This document shows positions 42,938 to 51,431 of a stretch of 64,000 nt of DNA, in pieces. This DNA comes from Candidatus Zhuqueibacterota bacterium. GTDB lineage: Bacteria > Zhuqueibacterota > Zhuqueibacteria > Oceanimicrobiales > Oceanimicrobiaceae. The DNA is taken from assembly GCA_029262055.1 (NCBI GenBank), contig JAJDAD010000020.1:1-64000 (forward strand), read 5' to 3'. Each line of letters begins with the position of its first letter. Position 1 is the stretch's first letter. Made by a program: the position numbers and the translations under genes. The notes beneath the pieces are model-generated. The model saw nothing but the letters and a program-made list of their open reading frames with translations. It did no database searches and was not told the origin of the DNA.

Positions 42938-43666
42938 ATGGGAAATGAACCTTTGCAGTTCGATGTTGTGGCGTTTGATGCCGATGACACCCTCTGGCAC
43001 AATGAGCCTCTTTTTACCACCACTGAGAATAAATTTCGAAAGCTCCTGGAGCCGTACCACAGCCAGTTTTGGATCGACAAACGTCTGTATGAAACGGAGA
43101 TCAAAAACCTTGCAGTCTTTGGCTACGGCGTAAAAGGGTTTACTCTTTCCATGATCGAGACGGCCATCGAACTGACCGAGGGCCGGATCCAGGGAAACGA
43201 AATTCAGCGCATAATCAATTTCAGCAAAGAGATGCTCAAAACGCCCGTGCAACTGCTTCCTGATGTTGCGGAAATCATCCCTGAGTTGGCCCGGCAGCAC
43301 ACTTTGATGGTTATTACTAAAGGCGATCTGTTCGAGCAGGAGTCAAAACTCGCAAGATCGGGCTTGGCAGACCTCTTCAAATTTGTCGAAATAGTTTCAG
43401 AAAAGAATGCCGAAACCTATGGTGAAATTCTAAAACGCCACCGCATCGCGCCTGAACGATTTGTGATGATCGGCAATTCATTGAAATCCGACATTCTTCC
43501 CGTCCTTTCCCTAAATGCCCACGCCATATATATCCACTATGAAACTACCTGGCAACACGAGCAGGTTGGATCTGAAGAAACCGATGGCGCCAGTTACCAC
43601 CGGGTCGACACCGTCTCCGATCTGCCTGAGTATCTGAATCGGTTGACCGGGTCGGTGGCCGGTTAG
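42938..43666 (+). CDS. HAD-superfamily hydrolase
   Basis: About 242 residues. Motif I is 'VVAFDADDTLWHNEPLF' (nucleophile and acid Asp), motif II 'LMVITKGD', and motifs III/IV fall at 'RHRIAPERFVMIGNSLKSDI'. The cap region between is helical ('KGFTLSMIETAIELTEGRIQ'). The track starts at a GTG at 42899, but the ATG at 42938 lies just before the domain; the ribosome site is unclear for both. The gene follows the second class V PLP enzyme by 46 bases, so it may belong to the same operon. The substrate is unknown; I considered but cannot support a histidinol-phosphatase role. Confidence 0.87.
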   Translation: MGNEPLQFDVVAFDADDTLWHNEPLFTTTENKFRKLLEPYHSQFWIDKRLYETEIKNLAVFGYGVKGFTLSMIETAIELTEGRIQGNEIQRIINFSKEMLKTPVQLLPDVAEIIPELARQHTLMVITKGDLFEQESKLARSGLADLFKFVEIVSEKNAETYGEILKRHRIAPERFVMIGNSLKSDILPVLSLNAHAIYIHYETTWQHEQVGSEETDGASYHRVDTVSDLPEYLNRLTGSVAG

Positions 43667-43785
43667 GAGTAAGTTGACCATTCTTTCTGAAATAGCTGGT
43701 CGCACCACGAACTTTCGATTTCTTCAAAAGCACCCGGTAATTTTCCTTTGACTCCCCATCCGCCATTGCTTACCTTTTATTGAAA

Positions 43786-45024
43786 ATGGTACGGCAAATA
43801 TCAAACATTGTGGCTTCGGCTATCATTCTTCTGAATCTGCTAAGTTGCAGCAAATCAGATACGTGGTTTAAGGGCAATCTGCATACCCATTCCCTTTGGA
43901 GTGACGGCGATGATTTCCCCGAGATGATCGTGGATTGGTACAAAACACACGGCTACGACTTTGTTGCAATCTCGGACCACAACGTGCTTGCCGAGGACGA
44001 ACGGTGGATCGTCATTCACGACAGTACTAAAGAGAAAAGCCTGCAGACTTATCTTGGACGCTGGAGTACAGAATGGGTTGCAATGGCCAGTGATAGTGGC
44101 GCGAAGAAAGTTCGCCTCAAAACTCTGGCTGAGTATCGCGGCCTGTTTGAAGATCCTGGGAAATTTCTTCTGGTGCAATCGGAAGAGATATCGGACCGGC
44201 TGGGGAAAATCCCGATTCACATCAATGCTACCAACATTGCTGAACGCATTGCGCCGCAGGGTGGGAGTACGGTTCTGGCAGTGCTGCAAAACAACATCGA
44301 TGCTGTTCTGCAGCAAAGCCGGGAAACCGGCGTTGCCATTTTACCGCATGTCAATCACCCCAATTACAAATGGGCGGTGACCGCGCAAGATCTCATTGCG
44401 CTGCGCGGAGACCATTTGTTCGAACTCTACAATGGCCACCCATTGGTTCACAACCTCGGCGATAGCGCCCACATGAGTATTGAAAACATGTGGGATGTAG
44501 TGTTGGCAAATCGTATTGCACAAGGTCGACCGCCTCTTTTCGGTATCGCTGTTGATGACGCACACAACTATCATGAAACCGGCAAAAAATACAGCAATCC
44601 CGGCATGGGCTGGATTATGGTCAGGGCCGAGGAACTGACAGCACCCGCTCTACTCGCTGCGCTAGAACTCGGTGATTTCTACGCGACTACAGGTGTAAGC
44701 CTGACTGAAATCTCCTGCAATCACGATAGGATAAAATTGAAAATCCTAACGGAACCTGGTGTGCAGTACGTAACGGAATTCATCGGGACCAGCCGCAACT
44801 TTACACAAAGAATGGGTATGAAACGCGTGGCTGACGAGGATATTGGCCGCGTGCTTGACTACGTTCCCGGAAGTACCCCCACTTATGTATTCAAAGGCGA
44901 TGAGCTTTATGTGCGCGCAAAAGTCATTTCCACCAAACTAAAGACCACGCCCTACGAAACCGGTGACTATGAAGTGGCCTGGAGCCAACCGGTTCTGCCA
45001 GGTCGTCGTAGCAGAGAACAATAA
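43786..45024 (+). CDS. PHP-domain lipoprotein (secreted metal-dependent hydrolase)
   Basis: About 412 residues. The N-terminus is a lipoprotein signal ('VASAIILLNLLSCSKS', lipobox LLSC), so the protein is anchored outside the cytoplasm. The PHP metal-binding motif follows: 'KGNLHTHSLWSDGDDFPEMI' (HxH and Asp) and 'DFVAISDHNVL' (DH), with later ligands near 'ILPHVNHPNYKW' and 'LFGIAVDDAHNY'. The track begins at a TTG two codons earlier. PHP proteins are phosphoesterases or related hydrolases; a secreted one could act on phosphate esters in polymers or nucleotides. Its end is 10 bases from the TrhO-like gene start. Confidence 0.87.
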   Translation: MVRQISNIVASAIILLNLLSCSKSDTWFKGNLHTHSLWSDGDDFPEMIVDWYKTHGYDFVAISDHNVLAEDERWIVIHDSTKEKSLQTYLGRWSTEWVAMASDSGAKKVRLKTLAEYRGLFEDPGKFLLVQSEEISDRLGKIPIHINATNIAERIAPQGGSTVLAVLQNNIDAVLQQSRETGVAILPHVNHPNYKWAVTAQDLIALRGDHLFELYNGHPLVHNLGDSAHMSIENMWDVVLANRIAQGRPPLFGIAVDDAHNYHETGKKYSNPGMGWIMVRAEELTAPALLAALELGDFYATTGVSLTEISCNHDRIKLKILTEPGVQYVTEFIGTSRNFTQRMGMKRVADEDIGRVLDYVPGSTPTYVFKGDELYVRAKVISTKLKTTPYETGDYEVAWSQPVLPGRRSREQ

Positions 45025-45034
45025 GGATGTTAGA

Positions 45035-45874
45035 ATGAGGAAGACGGAAAAACAAGCGATAAAAAACATCGCCGCTTACCGCTTTGTGGCAATCGCCGGC
45101 GACAAAGTAACGGAACTCAGAAATACGCTAAAACAGGCTGGCCTAAATCACAACCTGAAAGGGACGATTCTATTAAGTCGGGAGGGGATTAACATTTTTC
45201 TGGCAGGAATACCCACGGACATTGATTCATTCTGGGCATGCCTGACCGCTTTTCCTGAATTTGCCGGCATGGATTACAAAGCGAGTTTCAGCGCGAACCA
45301 GCCATTCAAACGCCTACTGGTCAAACTCAAGAAAGAAATCGTCACCATGGGCCGGCCCGAGGTCGATCCAGGCACTCAAGATACAGAAAGGATTGCCCCA
45401 CGTGAACTGCAGCGCTGGTTTGAGGAAGGTAAGGATTTCTTTTTACTTGATACTCGCAATGAGTTTGAGTTTGAACTAGGCGCTTTTGCCGGAGCCGAAC
45501 ACTTGGGTTTGGCGTCATTTCGCGGGTTCCCGGAAGCAGTGGACCATCTTGCACCGGAGCTAAAAAGCAAGCCCGTTGTCATGTTTTGTACCGGAGGAAT
45601 CCGTTGCGAAAAGGCCGGTCCGCTCATGGCGCAAAAGGGCTTTGGGGCAGTCTACCAGTTGGAAGGCGGTATTTTGAAGTACTTCGAGGAGGTCGGAGCC
45701 GACCACTTCCGCGGCGAGTGTTTCGTGTTTGACGAGCGCATCGCCCTCGATGGCAATCTGCAAGCAACGGGTGCGGTTTTGTGCGACAATTGCCAGATGC
45801 CGATCACGCGGGCGCAGCAGGAGTCCGCCGGCTATGTAGCCGGTTCGCATTGCCCGTACTGTCTGGAGCCTTAA
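45035..45874 (+). CDS. trhO: TrhO-type rhodanese (tRNA uridine 34 hydroxylase family, UPF0176)
   Basis: About 279 residues; the ATG at 45035 with AAGGATG upstream is preferred over the track start inside the previous gene. The N-terminal acylphosphatase-like domain reads 'AAYRFVAIAGDKVTEL' and 'LKGTILLSREGINIFLAG', both typical of the family. The rhodanese domain has 'FLLDTRNEFEFELGAF' and the active-site loop 'VMFCTGGIRCEKAGPLM' with its Cys. A C-terminal cysteine pair set ('LCDNCQMPITR', 'GSHCPYC') is a probable zinc-binding tail. Relatives hydroxylate U34 in tRNA without oxygen dependence, using prephenate-derived chemistry. Confidence 0.93.
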   Translation: MRKTEKQAIKNIAAYRFVAIAGDKVTELRNTLKQAGLNHNLKGTILLSREGINIFLAGIPTDIDSFWACLTAFPEFAGMDYKASFSANQPFKRLLVKLKKEIVTMGRPEVDPGTQDTERIAPRELQRWFEEGKDFFLLDTRNEFEFELGAFAGAEHLGLASFRGFPEAVDHLAPELKSKPVVMFCTGGIRCEKAGPLMAQKGFGAVYQLEGGILKYFEEVGADHFRGECFVFDERIALDGNLQATGAVLCDNCQMPITRAQQESAGYVAGSHCPYCLEP

Positions 45875-45936
45875 CGCCCTCAGGCACTAGCAAGCGTTCT
45901 GCGCTGCCAAAATCCGGGCCAACGGACAGTAGCGGT

Positions 45937-46674
45937 TTACACCGCTAACAGTCTTCCGCCGTCAACAGCAATCACTTCACCCGTGATGTAATCGCCTCCC
46001 TGGAGCAAAAACAGGACGGTATTTGCGATATCCTGTGGTGTTCCTATTCTTTTGAGCAGAGTTTCCTTCTCCAGCTTACGGCGCTCTTTGCTGCTCGTGT
46101 CTTCGGAAAGGAGAACAGTGCCGGAGGCGATGGCATTGACCTGGATAGTCGGCCCCAATGCCTGCGCCAGGCCTTTGGTCAGGGCGATGACGCCCGCCTT
46201 GGTGGTGCAATAGGGGATGAAGTCCGGCCAGGGCAGCATGGCTGCCACATCTGCTATGTTTATGATCTTGCCGGACTTGCGCTGCAACATGCCTGCGGCC
46301 ACAAACTGCGAGCAGAAGTATACTGCTTTGAGGTTAACCGAGAAAAGAGTGTCCCACTCTTCTTCAGAGGTTTGCAAGAGGGGCGTTTTGAAGTAGGCGG
46401 CCGCGTTGTTGACCAGGATGTCCACGCGACCGAACTGCTGTGTGCACTCGTTTACAACTCTCTCAACATCGCGAACGGCCGTGAAGTCACCCTGAAAAAG
46501 GGTCGCCTCGACACCCAGGGCGTGCAGCTCAGCAAGTGTCTGCGTTCCTTCTTCAGTGGCGCGATTGTGATGTATCGCCAGTTTTGCACCTGCTTTCGCG
46601 AGTGCTATGGAAATGTGCTTGCCAACGCGGTGTGCGCCGCCGGTTACGAGCGCAACTTTGTCTTTTACATCCAC
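45937..46674 (-). CDS. Short-chain dehydrogenase, pteridine-reductase-like
   Basis: A 245-residue classical SDR. The cofactor motif is 'VTGGAHRVGKHISIALAKAG': the TGxxxRxG form, rather than TGxxxGxG, is the hallmark of pteridine reductases and FolM, and Arg favours NADPH. 'ILVNNAAAYFKTPLL' gives the NNA motif, and the catalytic Tyr/Lys fall in 'PYCTTKAGVIALTKGLA' (Y-x3-K). The expected Ser is replaced by Asp in 'INIADVAAML', again as in pteridine reductases. 'VNAIASGTVLL' replaces the PG motif. Most likely it reduces a dihydropteridine. It lies 36 bases after the thiamine-binding-like gene in one minus-strand operon. Confidence 0.9.
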   Translation of the reverse strand: MDVKDKVALVTGGAHRVGKHISIALAKAGAKLAIHHNRATEEGTQTLAELHALGVEATLFQGDFTAVRDVERVVNECTQQFGRVDILVNNAAAYFKTPLLQTSEEEWDTLFSVNLKAVYFCSQFVAAGMLQRKSGKIINIADVAAMLPWPDFIPYCTTKAGVIALTKGLAQALGPTIQVNAIASGTVLLSEDTSSKERRKLEKETLLKRIGTPQDIANTVLFLLQGGDYITGEVIAVDGGRLLAV

Positions 46675-46710
46675 TTTGGGCCTGCGCTGACTATGGTGTT
46701 AACAGGCAGG

Positions 46711-47028
46711 TCAAGTCAGGCCGTTGGTCTGCAAGCTGTCACCCACGGCATATTCGACCTCGAGTACATTATTCTTTAGCCTGTTTCCCAGGCCTTTTCG
46801 ATCATCAATCCGGATATTCGTCACCAGTCGGTCGGAGAATTTCCGTATTTCCTCGTGGCACTTGCGCGTGATAGTGGTGACGTCATCCCAATCTCCTTCG
46901 ATAATGATTCCCATCGAGGTAAACTGGTAATCCAGCTCGCTTTGCGCCACTATTTTGGCCGCTTTCGCGAGCAACTCCTTGGTCTCTTCGCCGATGCCTA
47001 CTGGTGTAAATGAGATTTGAGCTAACAT
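46711..47028 (-). CDS. MTH1187/YkoF-like thiamine-binding family protein
   Basis: A 105-residue ferredoxin-like-fold protein starting 'MLAQISFTPVGIGEETKELL', with 'YQFTSMGIIIEGDWDDVTTI' and 'RKCHEEIRKFSDRLVTNIRI'. This pattern matches the small MTH1187 family linked to thiamine or HMP binding. It is the first gene of a two-gene minus-strand operon with the SDR and has a strong promoter (TTGACA-16-TATATT). Confidence 0.88.
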   Translation of the reverse strand: MLAQISFTPVGIGEETKELLAKAAKIVAQSELDYQFTSMGIIIEGDWDDVTTITRKCHEEIRKFSDRLVTNIRIDDRKGLGNRLKNNVLEVEYAVGDSLQTNGLT

Positions 47029-47076
47029 AATCCTGGCTGATTTAAGTTCAAAACAGGTTGGTTTGTCAAGCGCTAA

Positions 47077-47104
47077 AATATACGAATCCGAATCTGAATG
47101 TCAA
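47077..47104 (-). promoter_or_regulatory. Promoter for the thiamine-binding-like/SDR operon
   Basis: On the minus strand TTGACA (47104-47099), 16 bases, TATATT (47082-47077); about 50 bases before the start at 47028. Confidence 0.75.
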
Positions 47105-47136
47105 GCCAAAAACTAGGCGTACCGGGCATCTAGGTG

Positions 47137-47165
47137 TTGACATTCCGGGGACGATTTGATATATT
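47137..47165 (+). promoter_or_regulatory. Promoter for the CPBP protease gene
   Basis: TTGACA (47137-47142), 17 bases, TATATT (47160-47165), a nearly ideal sigma-70 promoter, divergent from the neighbouring one 33 bases away and with identical -35 and -10 boxes. Transcription would begin near 47172, so the track start at 47134 cannot be the true start codon. Confidence 0.75.
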
Positions 47166-47310
47166 GAACGCTCACTACAGACGGCCTAGTAGTCGTTTGG
47201 GTGGTTCGAATGCGTTTGAATCTGTTGATTCGAAGTGCTTCCCTGATTCGTTTGCTTCCAAACTTGATTTCGGATACCGGCGCGAACCGTGTGGCGCATT
47301 GCAGTACGAA

Positions 47311-48087
47311 ATGCCGAGGCACACGAAGAGAGTTGACGTGCGAGCTCAGCGACGATTTTCAATTTTCGGTGCCGACTATTGGTCCCTGAGCAGGGACCCG
47401 GGTGTTGGTGCAGCCCTTGTTCTACCGCTCTGGATCGGGTATGAATTCGGGGCTCTGACGCTCAACCGGGGTTGGGCCGGTCGCATTCGTACCGGCGTTG
47501 ATTATTTGTTAACGACAGTTATTTCGGAGATGGGCTTTCCTGCGGTTTTTAGCGGATTAGCCGTACTCCTAATTCTGTTGTTGTTAATTTTGAGGCATGG
47601 TAAGAACGAGAAGTGGGGCGGATTTAGAGCGCGTTACTTCAGTGCGATGCTCCTTGAAAGCGCTGTTTATGCCACTTGTGTCGGTTTCGTTGTCAGTTCG
47701 CTCAGCAGTCATTTTTTGTCTGTCGGCGCTGGCAGCACCGAGCGTACCCTGGCAGCCACACTGGTCGTGAATATTGGTGCAGGAGTTTATGAGGAACTGG
47801 TTTTTCGGGTAAGTGTTTTTTCCGGCTTAGTGTTCATCGCTGGGAAGGTGGGGTCGCTCAACAAAAGGGTGGTGTCTGTATGGTCAGTGATCGCGAGTTC
47901 CGTGCTCTTTGCTTCTTTTCATTACCTGCCGTTATTTGGAGAATCGTTCGCATTGGATACATATTTGTTTCGTTTGTTTGCCGGCGTCCTTCTGTGTCTA
48001 TTGTTCATTATGCGTGGCTTCGGCATCACCGCCTACACACACTCTCTTTACAATGTATTTCTGATATTTCGCACGACCCCGCAATAG
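47311..48087 (+). CDS. CPBP-family intramembrane metalloprotease
   Basis: A polytopic membrane protein of the CAAX-protease/bacteriocin-immunity (Abi) family. The catalytic motifs are 'GAGVYEELVFRVSVF' (EExxxR), 'VLFASFHYLPLFGES' (FxxxH) and 'GFGITAYTHSLYNVFL' (HxxxN), spread over at least six hydrophobic helices. The ORF in the track starts at 47134, inside the promoter; the ATG at 47311 is the first in-frame one after the expected transcription start but has no clear ribosome site, so the N-terminus is uncertain by some tens of residues. The following MltG gene starts 53 bases on in the same direction. Confidence 0.85.
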   Translation: MPRHTKRVDVRAQRRFSIFGADYWSLSRDPGVGAALVLPLWIGYEFGALTLNRGWAGRIRTGVDYLLTTVISEMGFPAVFSGLAVLLILLLLILRHGKNEKWGGFRARYFSAMLLESAVYATCVGFVVSSLSSHFLSVGAGSTERTLAATLVVNIGAGVYEELVFRVSVFSGLVFIAGKVGSLNKRVVSVWSVIASSVLFASFHYLPLFGESFALDTYLFRLFAGVLLCLLFIMRGFGITAYTHSLYNVFLIFRTTPQ

Positions 48088-48140
48088 CAAAGCTCGAAGC
48101 CAGGGAATATTCACCAATAGGGCACAGAGTCAGTTCAAAA

Positions 48141-49172
48141 ATGATCTCTAAAAAATCTGTCTTGCCGACACTGCTTGGTGCCGCCATCGGACTGACCGGT
48201 TTTCTGGCCTGGGTCTTCTTGTCACCAATTGTGCAGGGGGACTCCGGCAGGCATGAACTCACGATCAAGTCGGGCACGGCTTTCAGCCAAATCGTCGCCC
48301 AGATGCGCAACGCAGGCATCGTAGCTGATGACATCAGGCTGCCATTGGCGGCCAGATTGCTACGCCTGGAAAACAGTCTGAAGGCAGGCCGCTACCAGCT
48401 TGACTCCGGCCTTGCCAGTTATTCTCTACTGCAGGTGCTTGCCAGCGGCAGAGTGGTGACCGAGCGCCATACGATTCCGGAGGGCTTGCAGGCGAGACAA
48501 ATAGCCGGTAGACTTGCGCGTTCTTTAGAAATTGATTCGACAGCTTTCGTCGCGCTGGTGCAGGATGAGGCATTTGCCCGTGAGTTGGGTATCCCGGCTC
48601 CGTCACTGGAGGGATTCCTTTTCCCGGAGACTTATACATTTCAGTGGGGCACGACTGCCAGACAGGCCATCAAAACCATGGTAGGAGAGTTTAAACGCCA
48701 GTTCAACGATTCCCTGCAGACGCTGGTCCGCCAGAGAGGACATGAGCTGCTTGACGTTGTCACCCTGGCCTCGATTATTGAGGGCGAGGCGGTGGTAGAC
48801 CAGGAAAGGGATACCATTTCCGCGGTGTATCACAACCGGTTACGCAAAGGCATGTTGTTGCAGGCGGACCCGACGATTCAGTATGTCGTCCCCGATGGTC
48901 CGAGAAGACTGTTAAACAAGGACCTGGAAATAGATTCGCCCTATAACACTTATAAATACACCGGACTCCCGCCCGGCCCGATCAATAGTCCGGGACTGGC
49001 GTCATTACTGGCAAGTATCAATCCGGCCAAGGTCGACTACATTTACTTTGTTGCAGCCGGGGACGGCTCACACAATTTTTCCAGGACATTGCGCGAGCAC
49101 CTGCGTGCCAAGGCGGCATTTGACCGGGTCAGGCGCAACCACCGAAAAGCGCAGACGAATAAGAAGGACTAA
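48141..49172 (+). CDS. mltG: Endolytic transglycosylase MltG
   Basis: A 343-residue membrane-anchored murein transglycosylase that cuts nascent glycan strands. The ATG at 48141 places a single membrane anchor right after it ('VLPTLLGAAIGLTGFLAWVF'); the longer track frame overlaps the previous gene. A LysM-like segment follows ('HELTIKSGTAFSQIVAQMRN'), then 'VTERHTIPEGLQARQIAGRL', 'PSLEGFLFPETYTFQWG', the catalytic Glu region 'ASIIEGEAVVDQERDTISAV', 'HNRLRKGMLLQADPTIQYV' and 'YNTYKYTGLPPGPINSPG'. All conserved blocks of the YceG family are present. The helicase gene starts on the base after its stop. Confidence 0.95.
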   Translation: MISKKSVLPTLLGAAIGLTGFLAWVFLSPIVQGDSGRHELTIKSGTAFSQIVAQMRNAGIVADDIRLPLAARLLRLENSLKAGRYQLDSGLASYSLLQVLASGRVVTERHTIPEGLQARQIAGRLARSLEIDSTAFVALVQDEAFARELGIPAPSLEGFLFPETYTFQWGTTARQAIKTMVGEFKRQFNDSLQTLVRQRGHELLDVVTLASIIEGEAVVDQERDTISAVYHNRLRKGMLLQADPTIQYVVPDGPRRLLNKDLEIDSPYNTYKYTGLPPGPINSPGLASLLASINPAKVDYIYFVAAGDGSHNFSRTLREHLRAKAAFDRVRRNHRKAQTNKKD

Positions 49173-51386
49173 ATGACAACCAGACAAACTGCCAAATCCC
49201 CTTTGCTAGACTCCCTCAACGAAGTACAGTGCGCTGCAGTGCAACATGAATCCGGCCCGGTTCTAATTCATGCCGGGGCCGGCAGCGGCAAGACGCGCGT
49301 TCTCACACACCGGGTTGCGTACCTGCTGGAGAATCTTGACACCAAGCCCTGGGAAATTCTCGCAGTTACCTTCACCAACAAAGCTGCCCGCGAGATGAAG
49401 GAGCGAATCCTGGATTTAATCGGCCTGACGGCCAGAGACATCTGGGTTGGTACCTTTCATTCAATCTGCGCACGAATCCTGCGGGTGGAAGCAGAGAAAC
49501 TGGGTTACAAGCGCAACTTTATGGTCTTTGATCGTGATGACCAGATCAAGTTTGTCAAGGAAGTCATGCGCGACCACAGCATCCCCGAGAAAGACTATGC
49601 TCCTGCAAATGTCGTTCGGATTATCAGTGGGGCCAAGAGCGCCCTGGTGGGGCCGGATGACTATGTTTCTATGGCGAAAGAGCCACTGGAGGAAGCAGCC
49701 GCACTTGTCTACGGACATTACCAGAAGCGCCTGAAAGCTAATAATACCATGGATTTCGACGACTTACTGACGAATCCTATTTACCTCTTCGAGGCCGACG
49801 CAGCGACACTTGAACGCTACCAGGACAAGTTTAAGTATTTGCTGGTGGACGAGTACCAGGATACCAACAAGACGCAATACCAGTTCCTCAAGCACCTGGT
49901 TGCCAAACACAAGAATCTATGTGTGGTAGGCGATGATGACCAGTCGATTTACCGGTGGCGCGGCGCAGACATCCAGAACATTCTGAACATCGAAAAGGAT
50001 TATCCCGGGTGTAAGGTTTTCAGGTTGGAGCAGAATTATCGTTCGACCAAGAATATCTTGGAAGTAGCCAACTCCGTCGTGCACAACAATCGCAGGCGGC
50101 GGGATAAGTCGCTTTGGACCAACAACGACTACGGCGACAAAGTAGCAATCATCGACGTTGTTGACCAAATTGCTGAAGCGAAATACGTTTCCGCCGCAAT
50201 CAAGAGCGAGCTCGCGCACAGCGGCCGCAACTTCCGTGATTTTGTGATTTTGTACCGGACGAATTCGCAGTCGCGCGTGCTGGAGGAGGCACTGCGCAAC
50301 TCCGGGATTCCATATATGATAGTCGGCGGGGTCCGGTTTTATGAACGCAAAGAGATCAAAGACGTCCTTGCATACCTGCGCCTTATTTGCAATCCTTTGG
50401 ACTCTATCAGTTTTAAGCGTATCATAAACGTTCCTTTGCGCGGAATCGGGGACACCTCCCTCGCAAAGTTGGAGGAATTCGCACGGCATCATGCATTGAG
50501 CTTGCTGCAGGCAGCGGGGCGTGCGTCGGAAATCGATACTATCTCACCTCGAATTCAGAAAAATATCTTTAGTTTCTTCGAATTGATCGATAAGTACTCA
50601 AATCTCAAAGAGGAGTTCTCTCCAGGCGAGCTCGCCCGCGCTCTGGTCGAAGAAATTGGAATCTTACGCACCTTTAAGGAAGTTAATACTGAAGAGGCGC
50701 GCAGCCGCTCAGACAATGTCGTCGAGCTTCTCACTGCCATCGCCAACTACAACAATGAACTCGGAGAGTATTCTCTGGAAGCATTTCTGGAAGAAGTCGC
50801 CCTGATCGCGGATGTCGATACCTGGGACGACCGCTCCAATGCTGTTACGTTAATGACTGTCCACAGCGCAAAAGGTTTGGAGTTCCCGGTGGTTTACATC
50901 ACCGGTCTGGAAGAGGGTCTGTTTCCGCTCACTCGGACCTTTGAGAGTGAAGAGGAGCTGGAAGAGGAACGCCGCCTTTTTTATGTGGGGGCAACTCGCG
51001 CCCGGGAAAAGCTCAGCTTGACCTGGGCATCACGGCGTTTGAAATTCGGCGAGTATTTCCAGAACCTACCTTCTCGTTTTATAGATGAAATCGAGCCTGC
51101 CCTGGTAGAGCGTATTGACTTACGTCAGAAATATCCGGCGCGGACACCCTGGCGCGGAGCGAGAAGTAGTCGCAACAACGTGCCTGCGCCCCCAAAGTAT
51201 GATGATTTCTCGCAAGACTTGCCCCAGTTGTACGTCGGCAGCGAAGTGAAGCATCGTAAATTCGGCATTGGCAGAGTAAAAGCAATCCAGGGCAACGGGG
51301 AAAACCTCAAGGTTGTCGTTCGTTTTCAGGAGGCCGGCGAGCGCAAGCTGGTGGCCAAGTTTGCCAACCTGGAAGTCATCGAATAA
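49173..51386 (+). CDS. pcrA: UvrD/PcrA-type DNA helicase
   Basis: A 737-residue superfamily 1A helicase. Motifs in order: Q motif 'LNEVQCAAVQHESGPVLIHA', Walker A 'AGAGSGKTRVLTHRVAYLL', Ia 'AVTFTNKAAREMKERI', II 'YLLVDEYQDTNKTQYQFL', III 'CVVGDDDQSIYRWRGADIQN', IV 'VFRLEQNYRST', V 'VTLMTVHSAKGLEFPVVYIT' and VI 'ERRLFYVGATRAREKLSLTW'. The C-terminal 'GSEVKHRKFGIGRVKAIQGN' is the RNA-polymerase-interacting Tudor-like tail seen in PcrA/UvrD, which argues for this over Rep. It functions in nucleotide excision repair and replication conflict clearance. Adjacent to mltG with no gap. Confidence 0.96.
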   Translation: MTTRQTAKSPLLDSLNEVQCAAVQHESGPVLIHAGAGSGKTRVLTHRVAYLLENLDTKPWEILAVTFTNKAAREMKERILDLIGLTARDIWVGTFHSICARILRVEAEKLGYKRNFMVFDRDDQIKFVKEVMRDHSIPEKDYAPANVVRIISGAKSALVGPDDYVSMAKEPLEEAAALVYGHYQKRLKANNTMDFDDLLTNPIYLFEADAATLERYQDKFKYLLVDEYQDTNKTQYQFLKHLVAKHKNLCVVGDDDQSIYRWRGADIQNILNIEKDYPGCKVFRLEQNYRSTKNILEVANSVVHNNRRRRDKSLWTNNDYGDKVAIIDVVDQIAEAKYVSAAIKSELAHSGRNFRDFVILYRTNSQSRVLEEALRNSGIPYMIVGGVRFYERKEIKDVLAYLRLICNPLDSISFKRIINVPLRGIGDTSLAKLEEFARHHALSLLQAAGRASEIDTISPRIQKNIFSFFELIDKYSNLKEEFSPGELARALVEEIGILRTFKEVNTEEARSRSDNVVELLTAIANYNNELGEYSLEAFLEEVALIADVDTWDDRSNAVTLMTVHSAKGLEFPVVYITGLEEGLFPLTRTFESEEELEEERRLFYVGATRAREKLSLTWASRRLKFGEYFQNLPSRFIDEIEPALVERIDLRQKYPARTPWRGARSSRNNVPAPPKYDDFSQDLPQLYVGSEVKHRKFGIGRVKAIQGNGENLKVVVRFQEAGERKLVAKFANLEVIE

Positions 51387-51431
51387 GCCGTGGGCCCGGT
51401 TCTTTTCAAAACATGCTCTAAGAAGAATCCT

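Noticed and set aside
43786-45024. PHP protein as the missing histidinol-phosphate phosphatase
   Set aside because: A lipoprotein signal places it outside the cytoplasm, where the histidine pathway does not run.
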